Source: JBBQSU01 sp038234815
GTDB lineage: Bacteria; Planctomycetota; Phycisphaerae; Tepidisphaerales; Tepidisphaeraceae
Length of the DNA stretch: 64,000 nt
Assembly (NCBI GenBank): GCA_038234815.1
Contig: JBBQSU010000001.1
Span: 1 to 64,000, forward strand
Direction of reading: 5' to 3'
The position numbers and the translations under genes were made by a program. Under the pieces are notes generated by a model. The model had not been told where the DNA came from and did no database searches. It was given only the letters and a program-made list of their open reading frames with translations. This document shows, piece after piece, positions 34,428 through 43,521 of this stretch (position 1 is its first letter; every line of letters begins with the position of its first letter).

Positions 34428-35362
34428 TGGGAATCAGGGTCCGGGGGCGTGGGTTTGATGACGGCGCAGACAAGTAATCGCCAGACTTCGCGGTCAAAAG
34501 GTTTGCGGGCAAGAGCGCGCAGGCCGTAGCGCACGGCGGTGCGGCGCTCGCCGCTGCGAAACGCCCACCAGCCATAGCGCATGGCGTAGGTGAAGCGGGA
34601 ATCGGCATCTTCTCCCGGCCGCCAGGGGGCGATCGCCGTGAATTGGCCGACAATTCCGCGGCGCAGCCAGGCGGCCTCACAGGCCTTCTTCGCGAAATCC
34701 CGCTGCTCGTACCTTCGGGTTTCACTGACGCTCTTATTATGCAGGCGGAAACGCACGAGCGGCTCGGGGATGTTGTGAATCGGCCCGATCTCGCCAAGCT
34801 TTAACCACAGGTCCAGATCGTGCGCCAGTTTCAGTTCCGGCGTGTAGCCCTGCACACGCTCGATCGCTGACCGGCGAAACATGGCCGAGGAGTGACAAAG
34901 GGGACTGTCCCCCTTAATCGCCGTATGTTGAATGCGGGCGTCGTCCACGGGCGGGCGCAAGCATCTAAGCAGCCTGCCCGCGGGGTCGATCAGTTCAAAA
35001 TAAGTGCCGATACAAACCACTGCCGGTTGCTGTTGCAGATAGCGTACTTGCTTTTCGATCCGATCGGGATAGGACACGTCGTCAGCATCGTTCACGGCCA
35101 GAAGCTCGCCCTTGGCCAGGGCCAGCATCTCATTTCGCGTGGCGACGATGCCACGATTCTCACGGACGGTCAGGTGGATGCGCGCATCGGTGTTGGCCAG
35201 TGCCTTAAGAATTTTCACCGACCGGTCCGTCGATCCGTCGTCAACAACAATGATCTCGATATGGCGATAAGTCTGTGCGATGAGGGCGCGCAGCGTCTCG
35301 GCCACGTATCGCTCCGTGTTAAACACCGGCACCATGATCGAAACCAGCGGATCGGGAGTCAT
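34424..35362 (-). CDS. GT2 glycosyltransferase with TPR-like tail (paralogue 2)
   Basis: The 312-residue enzyme starts at ATG 35362 (MTPDPLVSIMVPVFN), 41 bases after the upstream stop. The 35 residues of the longer reading do not belong to the fold. Motifs are VVDDGSTDRSVKIL, VNDADDVSYPDRI (DADD triad) and HDLDLWLKLGEIGPI. The tail reads YGLRALARKPFDREVWRLL. It overlaps the next gene as ATGA. It probably adds one residue of the repeat unit. Confidence 0.9.
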   Translation of the reverse strand: MTPDPLVSIMVPVFNTERYVAETLRALIAQTYRHIEIIVVDDGSTDRSVKILKALANTDARIHLTVRENRGIVATRNEMLALAKGELLAVNDADDVSYPDRIEKQVRYLQQQPAVVCIGTYFELIDPAGRLLRCLRPPVDDARIQHTAIKGDSPLCHSSAMFRRSAIERVQGYTPELKLAHDLDLWLKLGEIGPIHNIPEPLVRFRLHNKSVSETRRYEQRDFAKKACEAAWLRRGIVGQFTAIAPWRPGEDADSRFTYAMRYGWWAFRSGERRTAVRYGLRALARKPFDREVWRLLVCAVIKPTPPDPDSQ

Positions 35363-35403
35363 TGAAGTTAATCCGGTTATTGCCAGCGGCGCTTGCAAGG
35401 CAA

Positions 35404-36315
35404 TCAATTTCCCATCATCGCATGAAATATGAGTTTCCAGTTTTCGGCCTTGAGCGGGGACTGCTTCCACGCGTTGACGGCGTGTTTCCGTGCGATGCCG
35501 ACGTTGCCGGCCTTAAGCGCTGCCCATCCCCACAAGCGCAACTGCCGGTCGTAGGGTTCGGGGTGCCAGCCGCGCCAAGTCCAGCCGTCTGGCATCGGCA
35601 GGCCCCTGCGAGCGTACGCGTCGCTGACGATGCTCTTTTTAAGTTGAAACTGCTGTTCAAACTGCGTGTGATTGATACTTTTGTAATGCCTGCGATACCA
35701 GAGCAGGATATCAGGCAGATTGGCGATCCGCCCGACTTCCGACAGGCGCAGGAACATATCGTGGTCTTCACAAACGAAGCATTTTTCGCGGTAGAGGCCT
35801 GCTTTAAGGACTGCGGCCATCGGCATCATGGTGACGGGATTGCAGAAGGCCCATCCGCCGTCGCCGGTTAAAAGTTGCTGGCAAAGCGTGTCGTGGTCCA
35901 GCGCGTGACCGCTTTGCGCCACCGGGGAACCGTAAGGGTCCATCAGCATCACGCGTGATCCCAGCAGCGAGCAATTGGGGTGAGCTTCCAGGTAGGCCAC
36001 CTGGGTGGCAAAGCGCTCGGGCAGGGCCACGTCATCCGAATCCATTCGCGCCAGATATTTTCCGCTGGCCTGGCGAATCGCTTCGTTGGCCGCCCGGACG
36101 ATGCCTGTATTGCGCTGACTGATGAACTTCACTCTGCGGTCGCGGTCGGCGAAGTGGCGGATCACTTCGGCCGAGCCGTCCGTCGAGCCGTCGTCGACGA
36201 TGATGAACTCGAAATCGCCAAGGGATTGCGACAAAATCCCGGCGACGGCATCACCGACGTACTGTTCGGTGTTGTAAACCGTCATGACCACCGAGATGAG
36301 AGGCAACTTGGGCAT
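35404..36315 (-). CDS. GT2 glycosyltransferase with TPR-like tail (paralogue 3)
   Basis: The 303-residue enzyme starts at ATG 36315, preceded by an in-frame TTG. Motifs are SVVMTVYNTEQYVGDAVAGI, VDDGSTDGSAEVI and RMDSDDVALPERF (DSDD). CEDHDMFLRLSEVGRIANLPD follows, and the tail contains HAVNAWKQSPLKAENWKLI. It lies 15 bases after paralogue 4 and closely resembles it, which points to tandem duplication. Confidence 0.92.
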   Translation of the reverse strand: MPKLPLISVVMTVYNTEQYVGDAVAGILSQSLGDFEFIIVDDGSTDGSAEVIRHFADRDRRVKFISQRNTGIVRAANEAIRQASGKYLARMDSDDVALPERFATQVAYLEAHPNCSLLGSRVMLMDPYGSPVAQSGHALDHDTLCQQLLTGDGGWAFCNPVTMMPMAAVLKAGLYREKCFVCEDHDMFLRLSEVGRIANLPDILLWYRRHYKSINHTQFEQQFQLKKSIVSDAYARRGLPMPDGWTWRGWHPEPYDRQLRLWGWAALKAGNVGIARKHAVNAWKQSPLKAENWKLIFHAMMGN

Positions 36316-36330
36316 CAAAATCCGTCTTTT

Positions 36331-37230
36331 TCAGTGTCCGCGAATGGCGCAAAACAGGACGCGCCACGACTCCTTGTTCATCGGTTCGAGCCACAGGGCA
36401 CGCCGCGCGTGTACCCGGGCGACATCCTTCCGGCCGGCCTCGAGAGCTTTCCATGCCCACTGGCGCAATTGCTGTTCCGGCGGGGGGGTTGGCTTTGGTG
36501 AATGATGCCACCCCTCGGGCAGCACAATCCCGCGACGCTGGTGCGCCTGCCGCAGGGCTTGCTCCCACAGCAGGGTCTGCAATTCCACCTTGGTCTTGGT
36601 CACGCTTTGCGGGTGCTGGCGATATTTCAACAGCGCCTGCGGAAGATTGGCCATGTGGCCAACCTCGCCGAGGCGCAGGAACAGATCAACGTCTTCGAGA
36701 AAGTTGAATTCCTGGCGATACCCGCCCAGCTTTTGCAGCGTCGATCGACGGATCATCACCGCCGGATGCACGATGGCCCAGCCGTTGCCGGCCAGCAGGG
36801 CCGCATCAATCTCCGCGTGCGTCAGCTTGTGTTCGGAGGTAAACAGTTCCAGTCCGCAGGGGTCGATCACGATGACGCGCGAGCCGACGGCATCGATGTC
36901 CGGGTGCTGGTCCAGAAACTGCACTTGCAAACCCAGCCGATCAGGCAGGCTGATATCATCGGCATCCATGCGCGCAATCAGATCGCCGGTGGCGACGGCC
37001 AGACCGTCATTGAGCGCGCCCACGATGCCGGTGTTGGGCCTGCGGATCAGGCGAAAGCGTGCATCGCGCGCGCAGTAGTCGTCGAGGATTTTGCCGGATT
37101 GGTCTGTGCTGCCGTCGTCGATGCAGATGCACTCGAAATCGGTGCAGGTTTGCCCCAGAACGCTGTCTAGCGCCGCGGCCAGATATTGCTGGGCGTTGTA
37201 AACAGGGAGGATGACGGAAATCCGGGGCAT
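36331..37230 (-). CDS. GT2 glycosyltransferase with TPR-like tail (paralogue 4)
   Basis: The 299-residue enzyme has SVILPVYNAQQYLAAALDSV, IDDGSTDQSGKIL and RMDADDISLPDRL (DADD). LEDVDLFLRLGEVGHMANLPQ is also present, and the tail is HARRALWLEPMNKESWRVL. It is the closest relative of paralogue 3 by motif wording. It starts 6 bases after the previous stop. Confidence 0.92.
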   Translation of the reverse strand: MPRISVILPVYNAQQYLAAALDSVLGQTCTDFECICIDDGSTDQSGKILDDYCARDARFRLIRRPNTGIVGALNDGLAVATGDLIARMDADDISLPDRLGLQVQFLDQHPDIDAVGSRVIVIDPCGLELFTSEHKLTHAEIDAALLAGNGWAIVHPAVMIRRSTLQKLGGYRQEFNFLEDVDLFLRLGEVGHMANLPQALLKYRQHPQSVTKTKVELQTLLWEQALRQAHQRRGIVLPEGWHHSPKPTPPPEQQLRQWAWKALEAGRKDVARVHARRALWLEPMNKESWRVLFCAIRGH

Positions 37231-37236
37231 GTTGAG

Positions 37237-38115
37237 TTAGCGGCCTCTCAGGGTGCAATAGGCCAGTTTCCAGTTCTTGAGCGATAAAGGCCGGCAGCGC
37301 AGCGCCGACCACGCGGCCTGACGAGCCGGACCGATCTGTTTTTCCTTAATCGACCGCCAGGCTGAGGCACGCAGGTTGCGGGCATCGGCCTCGCGGCGCG
37401 CCTGGCGGGCCGCTGCGCGGTCTTCCATCGCCAGCATGGGTAAATATTCCTTCCAGATGGCTCGATCTTCTGGCGCGAACCGCGCGGTTTGCGAGATCGT
37501 TTTCGACTCGCCATGCAGTCGAAACACCGCCAGCAAGCGGTGCAGAATCATCGGCGACACCCGGGCCTTGAACCGCAGTCGCATCCAATATTCGTAATCG
37601 AAACTGTAATGCAGGTCTTCACGAAACGGACCTAGCTCCCGGTGCAGTGCGCCCGACCAGAACGACGACTGCTGCGGGATTGGGTTTTTCACAAACCAGT
37701 CGGCCGGTTCGGTGTGAGCCATTACCGGATAGGGCCAGTCGGTGTCGCCGGGTTCAAGATATCTCGACCATCCAACGACCCAGCGACTGCCCCTGGCGAA
37801 CGCCTCGGCCACCGGCGCGAACGCGCCCGACTCAAAATAGTCGTCGCTGTTGATAAAGGCATGGATATCGCCGGTGGATTTTTCAAATCCCTTGTTAATG
37901 GCGTGGCTTTGCCCGCGGTCTTTTTCACTGACCCACCAGGCGAGGCGCGATTCATACTTGCGGATAATCTCGACACTGTTGTCGGTGCTTCCGCCGTCGA
38001 CAATGATGTACTCGAGGTTCGGATAGCCTTGATCGAGCACCGATAGAATTGTCTGCTCCAGATACTGTCCCTGATTGAAACTCGGAGTAACGATGGTGAT
38101 TTTTGGGAGGCTCAT
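37237..38115 (-). CDS. GT2 glycosyltransferase with TPR-like tail (paralogue 5, WcaA-like)
   Basis: The 292-residue enzyme has TIVTPSFNQGQYLEQTILSV, IVDGGSTDNSVEII and DRGQSHAINKGF. HAFINSDDYFE (SDD triad) follows, and this set is typical of the WcaA/colanic-acid-like GT2 group. FDYEYWMRLRFKARVSP lies near 180. The tail, AAWSALRCRPLSLKNWKLA, is the same type as in paralogues 1-4 although the catalytic domain is more distant. The start overlaps the TGA of the GT4 gene. Confidence 0.92.
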   Translation of the reverse strand: MSLPKITIVTPSFNQGQYLEQTILSVLDQGYPNLEYIIVDGGSTDNSVEIIRKYESRLAWWVSEKDRGQSHAINKGFEKSTGDIHAFINSDDYFESGAFAPVAEAFARGSRWVVGWSRYLEPGDTDWPYPVMAHTEPADWFVKNPIPQQSSFWSGALHRELGPFREDLHYSFDYEYWMRLRFKARVSPMILHRLLAVFRLHGESKTISQTARFAPEDRAIWKEYLPMLAMEDRAAARQARREADARNLRASAWRSIKEKQIGPARQAAWSALRCRPLSLKNWKLAYCTLRGR

Positions 38116-39380
38116 GCCGCGTGCCTCCGCTGGGTCAGGAGCTGCTGATAGAGATTCAGATAGGCCCGGGCCTGCACTTCCAGTGAATACTCATTCAGCG
38201 CCACCTGCCGACAGTTAGTGGCCATTTGCCGGCGTTTTGGCTCGTCCTTCAGCAGGGCCACGATCGCCGAGCGAAGCGCGTTCACATCGCCTACGGGCGC
38301 CAACAGCCCGGTGGTATTGGAGCGAACCATGTCGGGAATTCCGCCGGCGGAAAAACCGACGACGGGCGTTCCGCAGGCCATGGCTTCGATCACAGTCTGG
38401 CCGAAACTTTCCTGGAGCGAGGGGATCACGAATACGTCGGCGGCCGAATAGACGATCGATAACAGCCGATCATTGCTGACCCTGCCGACGCGACATTGTT
38501 TCAAGGCCGTGTTGACGGCCGCGTTACCGCTGCCGATTGATAACAGGAGGACATTTTCGACTTCGGTAATGCCGGCCAGCGCATCGACAAGGTGGCGATA
38601 TCCCTTGCGGACGATTTCGGTGGAGTCGGCGACGAAGAGAACGACCCGAGCGTCGGCGGGGATGCCGAGGGATGCCCGGGCGAAAGTTTTATCGCGCGGG
38701 GCAAAGTCATCGGTGTCCAGGCCGTTGGGAATGGTGCTGGCAGGGAACCCTTTGAGCAGGGAGCTACGCGCGGCTTCGGCGGTGATCCAGCGGCTCGTGC
38801 CGACCAGGTGCAGCCGATCGGTGACACGGGCGAGGCTGGATTGCTTGCGCGTCCAGATTTGCCGCGACAGGTCTTTTTCGTCAGATGAGCCTAGTTGCGG
38901 GCAGGCGCCGCAGCGATCGACGAATTTGCCACAGCCGTTGTCGTAATGACACCCGCCGGTAAGGGCATTCATGTCGGCCAGTCGCCAGACGATGGGGACA
39001 TTGGCCGGGACGCCGGCAAAAAACGATTCGTAATCCAAAAGCCCCGCGATCCAATGCAGGGTTATCAGGTCGGATGGGGGCAACTGGCGGACAACGGTGC
39101 CGGCATGTTCTGTGCGGTCGTCGCTGAACAATTCGACCCCGGCCGGGTGCTGGTATCGGCCCTGCTCGCGGCGGATTTTCTTATATCGCCGGGTGCGTTT
39201 CCATCGCTCCAAGCGGGCCGTTTCGGGCTTGATCGCGTTGACGGTCGGATCGCTGGTGGCTTTTTTGAGGACGAGCATGGAAGAATCAGCCCCCAGCCGG
39301 CGGAGGCCGGTGTGCAGCCGAAAGGCCGCGCGCGCCGCGCCGCCATTGGCATCACTCGTGCTGAGGTGAACGATCCGCAT
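38112..39380 (-). CDS. GT4 glycosyltransferase
   Basis: The 422-residue GT-B enzyme begins VHLSTSDANGGAARAAFRLH and has the GT4 donor-site block PSLQESFGQTVIEAMACGTP with GGIPDMV (about 315-345). WRLADMNALTGGCHYDNGCGKF and a cysteine-rich CGACPQLG lie near 130-160, a feature of one GT4 subgroup. ATG 39380 has GGAG about 10 bases upstream. It lies 35 bases after wzt, and its 3' end overlaps the first GT2 gene. Confidence 0.92.
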   Translation of the reverse strand: MRIVHLSTSDANGGAARAAFRLHTGLRRLGADSSMLVLKKATSDPTVNAIKPETARLERWKRTRRYKKIRREQGRYQHPAGVELFSDDRTEHAGTVVRQLPPSDLITLHWIAGLLDYESFFAGVPANVPIVWRLADMNALTGGCHYDNGCGKFVDRCGACPQLGSSDEKDLSRQIWTRKQSSLARVTDRLHLVGTSRWITAEAARSSLLKGFPASTIPNGLDTDDFAPRDKTFARASLGIPADARVVLFVADSTEIVRKGYRHLVDALAGITEVENVLLLSIGSGNAAVNTALKQCRVGRVSNDRLLSIVYSAADVFVIPSLQESFGQTVIEAMACGTPVVGFSAGGIPDMVRSNTTGLLAPVGDVNALRSAIVALLKDEPKRRQMATNCRQVALNEYSLEVQARAYLNLYQQLLTQRRHAA

Positions 39381-39415
39381 TGCTCCGATCCTCCGGGGAT
39401 CCGTCTAAAAAATGC

Positions 39416-40711
39416 CTATATGGCCTTCTGCACAAGACCGATTTCGTCGATGGGCTCGTGAGTCCATTCGCAGGGAAGGACCAGGTATCCCTGCGAGCTT
39501 TTTGGGATTTTTCCTGTGCCGAACACGTCGGCAAACACCACGTCAATGGCCTCGGCCCGCTCTACTTTTTCAATCACCTGATAGCCGTCGGACAGAACCA
39601 GTTCGACGAAGTATCGCCCGGGCACCAGCGGAAGCGACGGCACGTTACACGAGAGTCGCACGCGCCCATCGGTTCCGCGGAAACTCATTCCCGACTGATA
39701 ATGCGAGTGGAAGAAGGCGATGCGCTGGCTTCGTTCGTTGCTGATGGCCACGCCGCAGGTGAGGTCGCCGGGAAGCTCTAAAGTGTGCGACAGCTCGATG
39801 TCGAAATTGACCTTGCCATTGCTCTCACAGACGTTGCGGTGCCCGCTGGCCCCGACGATGCTCAATCCGGTGAAGATCGGCATGTGCGGGCGGAATTGCG
39901 TTCGTGGTTTTTCGGCCAGAGGAAGGCTCGTTCCTTCGTTGCTCATGGCCAGATATTGTTTGACGCCTTCATCCGGCGACAGCCGCTCGGTATTTCGGCC
40001 ATTTTTCAGCAGCACCACGTGTGAGCACAACTGCAAAACCGCGTCCATGTTGTGGCTGACGAACAGAATCGTCCGGCCGTCCTTCACCACGTCACCCATT
40101 TTGCCCATGCACTTTTTCTGAAAACTGGCATCACCCACCGCCAGCACTTCGTCGACGATGAGGATTTCCGGTTCGAGATGGGCCGCGACGGCAAATGCCA
40201 GGCGGACATACATGCCCGAGCTGTAGCGTTTGACCGGCGTATCCAGGAATTTTTCGACCTCGGCGAAATCGACGATTGCATCGAACTTGCGGGTAATTTC
40301 GGTGCGCTTCATGCCAAGGATCGCGCCGTTGAGGTAGATATTTTCACGGCCGGAAAGCTCGGGATGGAAGCCAGTGCCGACCTCAAGCAGCGAGGCAACG
40401 CGCCCGCGGATGTGTGCCCGGCCTTCGCTGGGTTCGACGATGCGGCTGAGGACTTTGAGCAGGGTGCTCTTGCCGGCACCATTGCGGCCGATCAGGCCGA
40501 TGACTTCGCCGGGCGCCACCTCGAAGTTGATATCGCGGATGGCCCAGAAAGCCTCGTCGCTGGCTGCGGCGTTCGACTTTTGCCGGAGCTTCTTAAACGG
40601 CGAGCGGACGAAGCCCGTCAGCACGTCATAAAACGAGCTCCACTGCTCCAACTTCTGGCCCAGCCGATAGGCCTTTCCCAAGCCTTCAACGGTGATGATT
40701 GATTTACTCAT
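39416..40711 (-). CDS. wzt: ABC-2 polysaccharide exporter ATPase with Wzt C-terminal domain
   Basis: The 431-residue protein has an ATPase domain (about 1-255) with Walker A GRNGAGKST (75-83), signature YSSGMYVRLAFA, Walker B ILIVDEVLAVGD and switch VSHNMDAV. The extended C-terminal domain (about 275-431) is a beta-sandwich like the Wzt carbohydrate-binding module, which recognises the modified end of an O-polysaccharide before export. It pairs with the permease 21 bases upstream. This implies an ABC-dependent (Wzm/Wzt) and not a Wzy-dependent pathway, with chain termination by a modification. Confidence 0.94.
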   Translation of the reverse strand: MSKSIITVEGLGKAYRLGQKLEQWSSFYDVLTGFVRSPFKKLRQKSNAAASDEAFWAIRDINFEVAPGEVIGLIGRNGAGKSTLLKVLSRIVEPSEGRAHIRGRVASLLEVGTGFHPELSGRENIYLNGAILGMKRTEITRKFDAIVDFAEVEKFLDTPVKRYSSGMYVRLAFAVAAHLEPEILIVDEVLAVGDASFQKKCMGKMGDVVKDGRTILFVSHNMDAVLQLCSHVVLLKNGRNTERLSPDEGVKQYLAMSNEGTSLPLAEKPRTQFRPHMPIFTGLSIVGASGHRNVCESNGKVNFDIELSHTLELPGDLTCGVAISNERSQRIAFFHSHYQSGMSFRGTDGRVRLSCNVPSLPLVPGRYFVELVLSDGYQVIEKVERAEAIDVVFADVFGTGKIPKSSQGYLVLPCEWTHEPIDEIGLVQKAI

Positions 40712-40732
40712 GGCAATGCTTTTTCAAAGGCC

Positions 40733-41629
40733 TTAGGCGATGTCGGCGAACCGACGTTCGGTCCTGCGGAAATAGAACAATCCAACGAGAAACATCGCGA
40801 CGCTGATGACGATGGAAATGGCCAGAAATTCCGGGTGCCACAGGATTTTGTCGCTAGTGCCGATGAGCGCAGCCCGGAAGGCGTTGACCAGGCCGAACAT
40901 CGGGTTTATGGCCAGCACATAGCCGATCCAGGGTTTGGATTGGAGCAGACCTTCGGGCGGATATTGCACGAAGCTGGCGTAGCTCATGATCTGAAGCATG
41001 AACGGCGTAATGAATTTGAAATCGCGGTAGAGAACGGTCAGAGCACTGAGGAAATAGACGAAGCCGAGAGACATCACCACCGTGATGAGGATCAAAAACG
41101 GCACGGCCAAGATGCCCACCGATGGGATTACTCCGCAAATGGGCATCGCCAGCAGCAGCACGGACATGGAGATGACCAAATCCACCCAGTTGGCCCCGAC
41201 CGCCGCCGTGGGAAGGAAAATGCGTGGGAAGTAGATTTTGGTCAGCATGTGTTGCTGACTGACCAGGACCTGCCCCCCGACGTTGACGGCGGCGCTGAAA
41301 AAAGTCCAGGGCAAGAGCGCGGCGAAGACGTAGATGAAATAGGGTACGGGCAAGTCTTTACCGAGATGAAATACGCCATTGAAGATCAGGGCAAACAGCA
41401 CCGAGTTGATAACGGGCTGCAAGACGGCCCAAGCGCTGCCCAGGACGGCCTGTTTATAGCGGACTTTGATGTCTCGCCAGATGAAAAAAAAGAGCAGTTC
41501 CCGATATTGGATCAATTCCTTCCAGTCCACGGGAATCCACCCGGTGAGGGGTTGGATCACCAGGTCACGGGCTGAATCGACGATCGGCGCCGTTTCGTTC
41601 AGGGGCATGTTAGAGGGTGTCGCGGTCAT
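40733..41629 (-). CDS. wzm: ABC-2 polysaccharide exporter permease
   Basis: The 298-residue protein has a short cytoplasmic start, the amphipathic ELIQYRELLFFFIWRDIKVRYKQ segment and six membrane helices, the ABC-2/Wzm/TagG layout. LGSAWAVLQP and FPRIFLPTAAVGANW are family-typical. It is the first gene of the long minus-strand operon that runs to 25707, so the promoter should lie in 41630-41865. It exports the finished undecaprenyl-linked glycan with Wzt. Confidence 0.93.
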   Translation of the reverse strand: MTATPSNMPLNETAPIVDSARDLVIQPLTGWIPVDWKELIQYRELLFFFIWRDIKVRYKQAVLGSAWAVLQPVINSVLFALIFNGVFHLGKDLPVPYFIYVFAALLPWTFFSAAVNVGGQVLVSQQHMLTKIYFPRIFLPTAAVGANWVDLVISMSVLLLAMPICGVIPSVGILAVPFLILITVVMSLGFVYFLSALTVLYRDFKFITPFMLQIMSYASFVQYPPEGLLQSKPWIGYVLAINPMFGLVNAFRAALIGTSDKILWHPEFLAISIVISVAMFLVGLFYFRRTERRFADIA

Positions 41630-41726
41630 AAATAAGTTAATCCAGAGACAAAATCCCGGGTCATTGGGCCGGTCCGGTTTTCGTCTAAAGAGCTGTTACA
41701 AAAGCTCTTAGAAGCGAAGGTTTTGT

Positions 41727-41764
41727 GGAGCGCAGGTTCTGCGCTCCCGGAAGCATCCGCTTCC
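41727..41764. repeat. Two consecutive perfect hairpins between the kinase and wzm
   Basis: The first is GGAGCGCAG-GTT-CTGCGCTCC (41727-41747). The second is GGAAGC-ATCC-GCTTCC (41749-41764). No T-run follows on either strand, so this is not a standard terminator. The arrangement looks like a REP-type element or an mRNA 3' end/processing structure after the kinase. Confidence 0.5.
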
Positions 41765-41865
41765 ACCAGAACCATCGGTCAGGCAGGTCCAATGCGTGAG
41801 TCGATTTCCTTTTCGAAAATGACACTATGAATATCCGAAGGGTTCGTCAAGCGGGACTGGGCGGT

Positions 41866-43140
41866 TCAATTTCGGGTGAGAACCAGGACCAGCAGGACGA
41901 GGTTGAGGAGGATGGACAAGCCAGCCCCGATGAAGATGCCGACCGCTGCCGGTTCCTGCCACCATTCCCTGGCGATCATCAGCCCTGCGGATTGGGCGAT
42001 ATCCACGGTTTTTCCCGATTCTTCAATCTTGGCGATCGATTCCAGATCGACCGCCCGCCGGGCATGTACCGGCGGCTGACCCGAGCGTACCAGCTTCAGG
42101 TCTTCAACCATGTCTTCGGTGCTGGCATAGCGCTCGTCGCGGTTCTTGGCCATGGCCACTTCGATGATCTCGCCGACCCCGGCGCTGAGAGCTGTATTGA
42201 TGTGATCCGGGGGAACGAGCGGCTGCTTTAGGTGCATGTGCATCACTGCGCTGGGGGTTTCAGCTTCAAATGGTGGCCGGCCGGTCACCAAATGATACAT
42301 GGTCGCCGCCAGGGAGTAGATATCCGCGCGGAAGTCAATATCGACATCCCCGCGAATTTGCTCAGGACTGATGTAATAGGGCGTGCCGTAAGCTTTTCCG
42401 GCTTCGCTTTCAGCGGCCTGTTTGTCGTCGGTGGCCCGGGCCAAGCCCAAGTCGGTCAACTTTGCCACGCCCTGCGGGGTAAGAATGATGTTTTTTGGCT
42501 TTACGTCACGGTGGATCAGGCCCCTGCGGTGGGCATGGGTCAGTGCTTCGGCCATTTGGATGGTGACATCGAGCGCTTCGGCCTCGGAAAAATGCCGACC
42601 TTCGCCGATCGGAGGCGGCTGCATGATGTCATAGAGCGTCTTGCCTTCAAGATACTCCATGACGAAATAGTGATAGCCTTCCGGTGCCTGCCCCACGTCG
42701 ATGGCCTGCACGATATTGCTGTGCGATAACCGCGCCGCCGCCCGGCCTTCCTTATAAAACCGGTCGACGAAATCGGCACTTTCGCTCATTTTCGTCGGCA
42801 GAACCTTGACCGCGACAATGCGATCGAGGGACACCTGCCGGGCTTTATAGACGGTCGCCATTGCCCCCTTGCCAAGCTTACTGATGAGCTGGTATCCGGG
42901 GATTTGCGAAGTCTTGCGGTCTTCAACGGTCTTGCGGATGCGCTTGGCCTGATTGACAGTGATAAAGTTGTGTTCGATGAGCAGGTCGGTGAGCGTGCGC
43001 TGATTCGCATCAGAGCCTTGTTTCTGCTGCTCGCGGCAAAAATCGATCTCGGTCTGCGTAGCCAAGCCCATGTCCAGAATGACTTTTCCGGCTTCGGTGT
43101 CGAGGGTGGCGTTCGGGATTTGGCTGTCGTTTTGGGTCAT
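41866..43140 (-). CDS. Membrane-anchored Ser/Thr protein kinase (PKN type)
   Basis: The 424-residue protein has an N-terminal helical region (1-78). The kinase domain (about 82-345) has GKGAMATVYKA, catalytic Lys112 in AVKVL, HRDVKPKNI, and DLG in place of the usual DFG. GTPYYISPEQ and DIYSLAATMYHLVTGRPPF follow. A single C-terminal transmembrane helix (about 397-420) places the kinase in the cytoplasm with almost no external sensor. The N-terminal part recalls the helical modules found on many planctomycete kinases. It is divergent from xseB. Substrates are unknown. Confidence 0.93.
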   Translation of the reverse strand: MTQNDSQIPNATLDTEAGKVILDMGLATQTEIDFCREQQKQGSDANQRTLTDLLIEHNFITVNQAKRIRKTVEDRKTSQIPGYQLISKLGKGAMATVYKARQVSLDRIVAVKVLPTKMSESADFVDRFYKEGRAAARLSHSNIVQAIDVGQAPEGYHYFVMEYLEGKTLYDIMQPPPIGEGRHFSEAEALDVTIQMAEALTHAHRRGLIHRDVKPKNIILTPQGVAKLTDLGLARATDDKQAAESEAGKAYGTPYYISPEQIRGDVDIDFRADIYSLAATMYHLVTGRPPFEAETPSAVMHMHLKQPLVPPDHINTALSAGVGEIIEVAMAKNRDERYASTEDMVEDLKLVRSGQPPVHARRAVDLESIAKIEESGKTVDIAQSAGLMIAREWWQEPAAVGIFIGAGLSILLNLVLLVLVLTRN

Positions 43141-43521
43141 TTGCTAGTTCTGAAAGGAGCGAACTCCCCAGAACCCTTATTCGGGGGCATTAGGCGGTTG
43201 AATCGCTCAAATACCCTATGTCTGCGGCGGATCGGTGTCAACCGCGCCCGAGCACCACAGGCTCGGGGCCACAACGGTGGACCTCGGCGGGTAAAAACCG
43301 CGTGCTCTCCGATTGGGCTATCGACCAATTCAGGGTCAGAATTGATGTGTTCGCCAAGCCACGCGGGCTTTGTTCATTGGAATAAGCTGACGGGACGTGC
43401 CCTCAAACGCCGCGTGTGTACAAAGGGTAATCTATCCTGTGGTTGGTCTAGGCGCTGGTCGGCAGAATTTGCGGCGCGGGCGCTTTGGGCTTGGCTCGAT
43501 CCATCCTATAATGCGTCCGAA
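43141..43521. other. Divergent gap with a degenerate tRNA-like sequence and a G/C hairpin
   Basis: About 380 bases between the kinase and xseB. On the minus strand, 43326 down to about 43275 reads like the 5' two-thirds of a tRNA. It has GGTCGAT as acceptor strand, an imperfect GCCC/GAGC D-stem and an anticodon arm with loop TTTTTAC (anticodon TTT). No proper T-arm or matching 3' acceptor follows. Where they should be, a CCCGAGC/GCTCGGG hairpin occurs (43247-43267). A broken tRNA-Lys-like gene is possible but unproven. Confidence 0.3.

Noticed and set aside
42904..43521. N-terminal extension of xseB to 290 residues
   Set aside because: The extra 206 residues read through the kinase start and non-coding DNA; xseB homologues start at the Met encoded at 43522.
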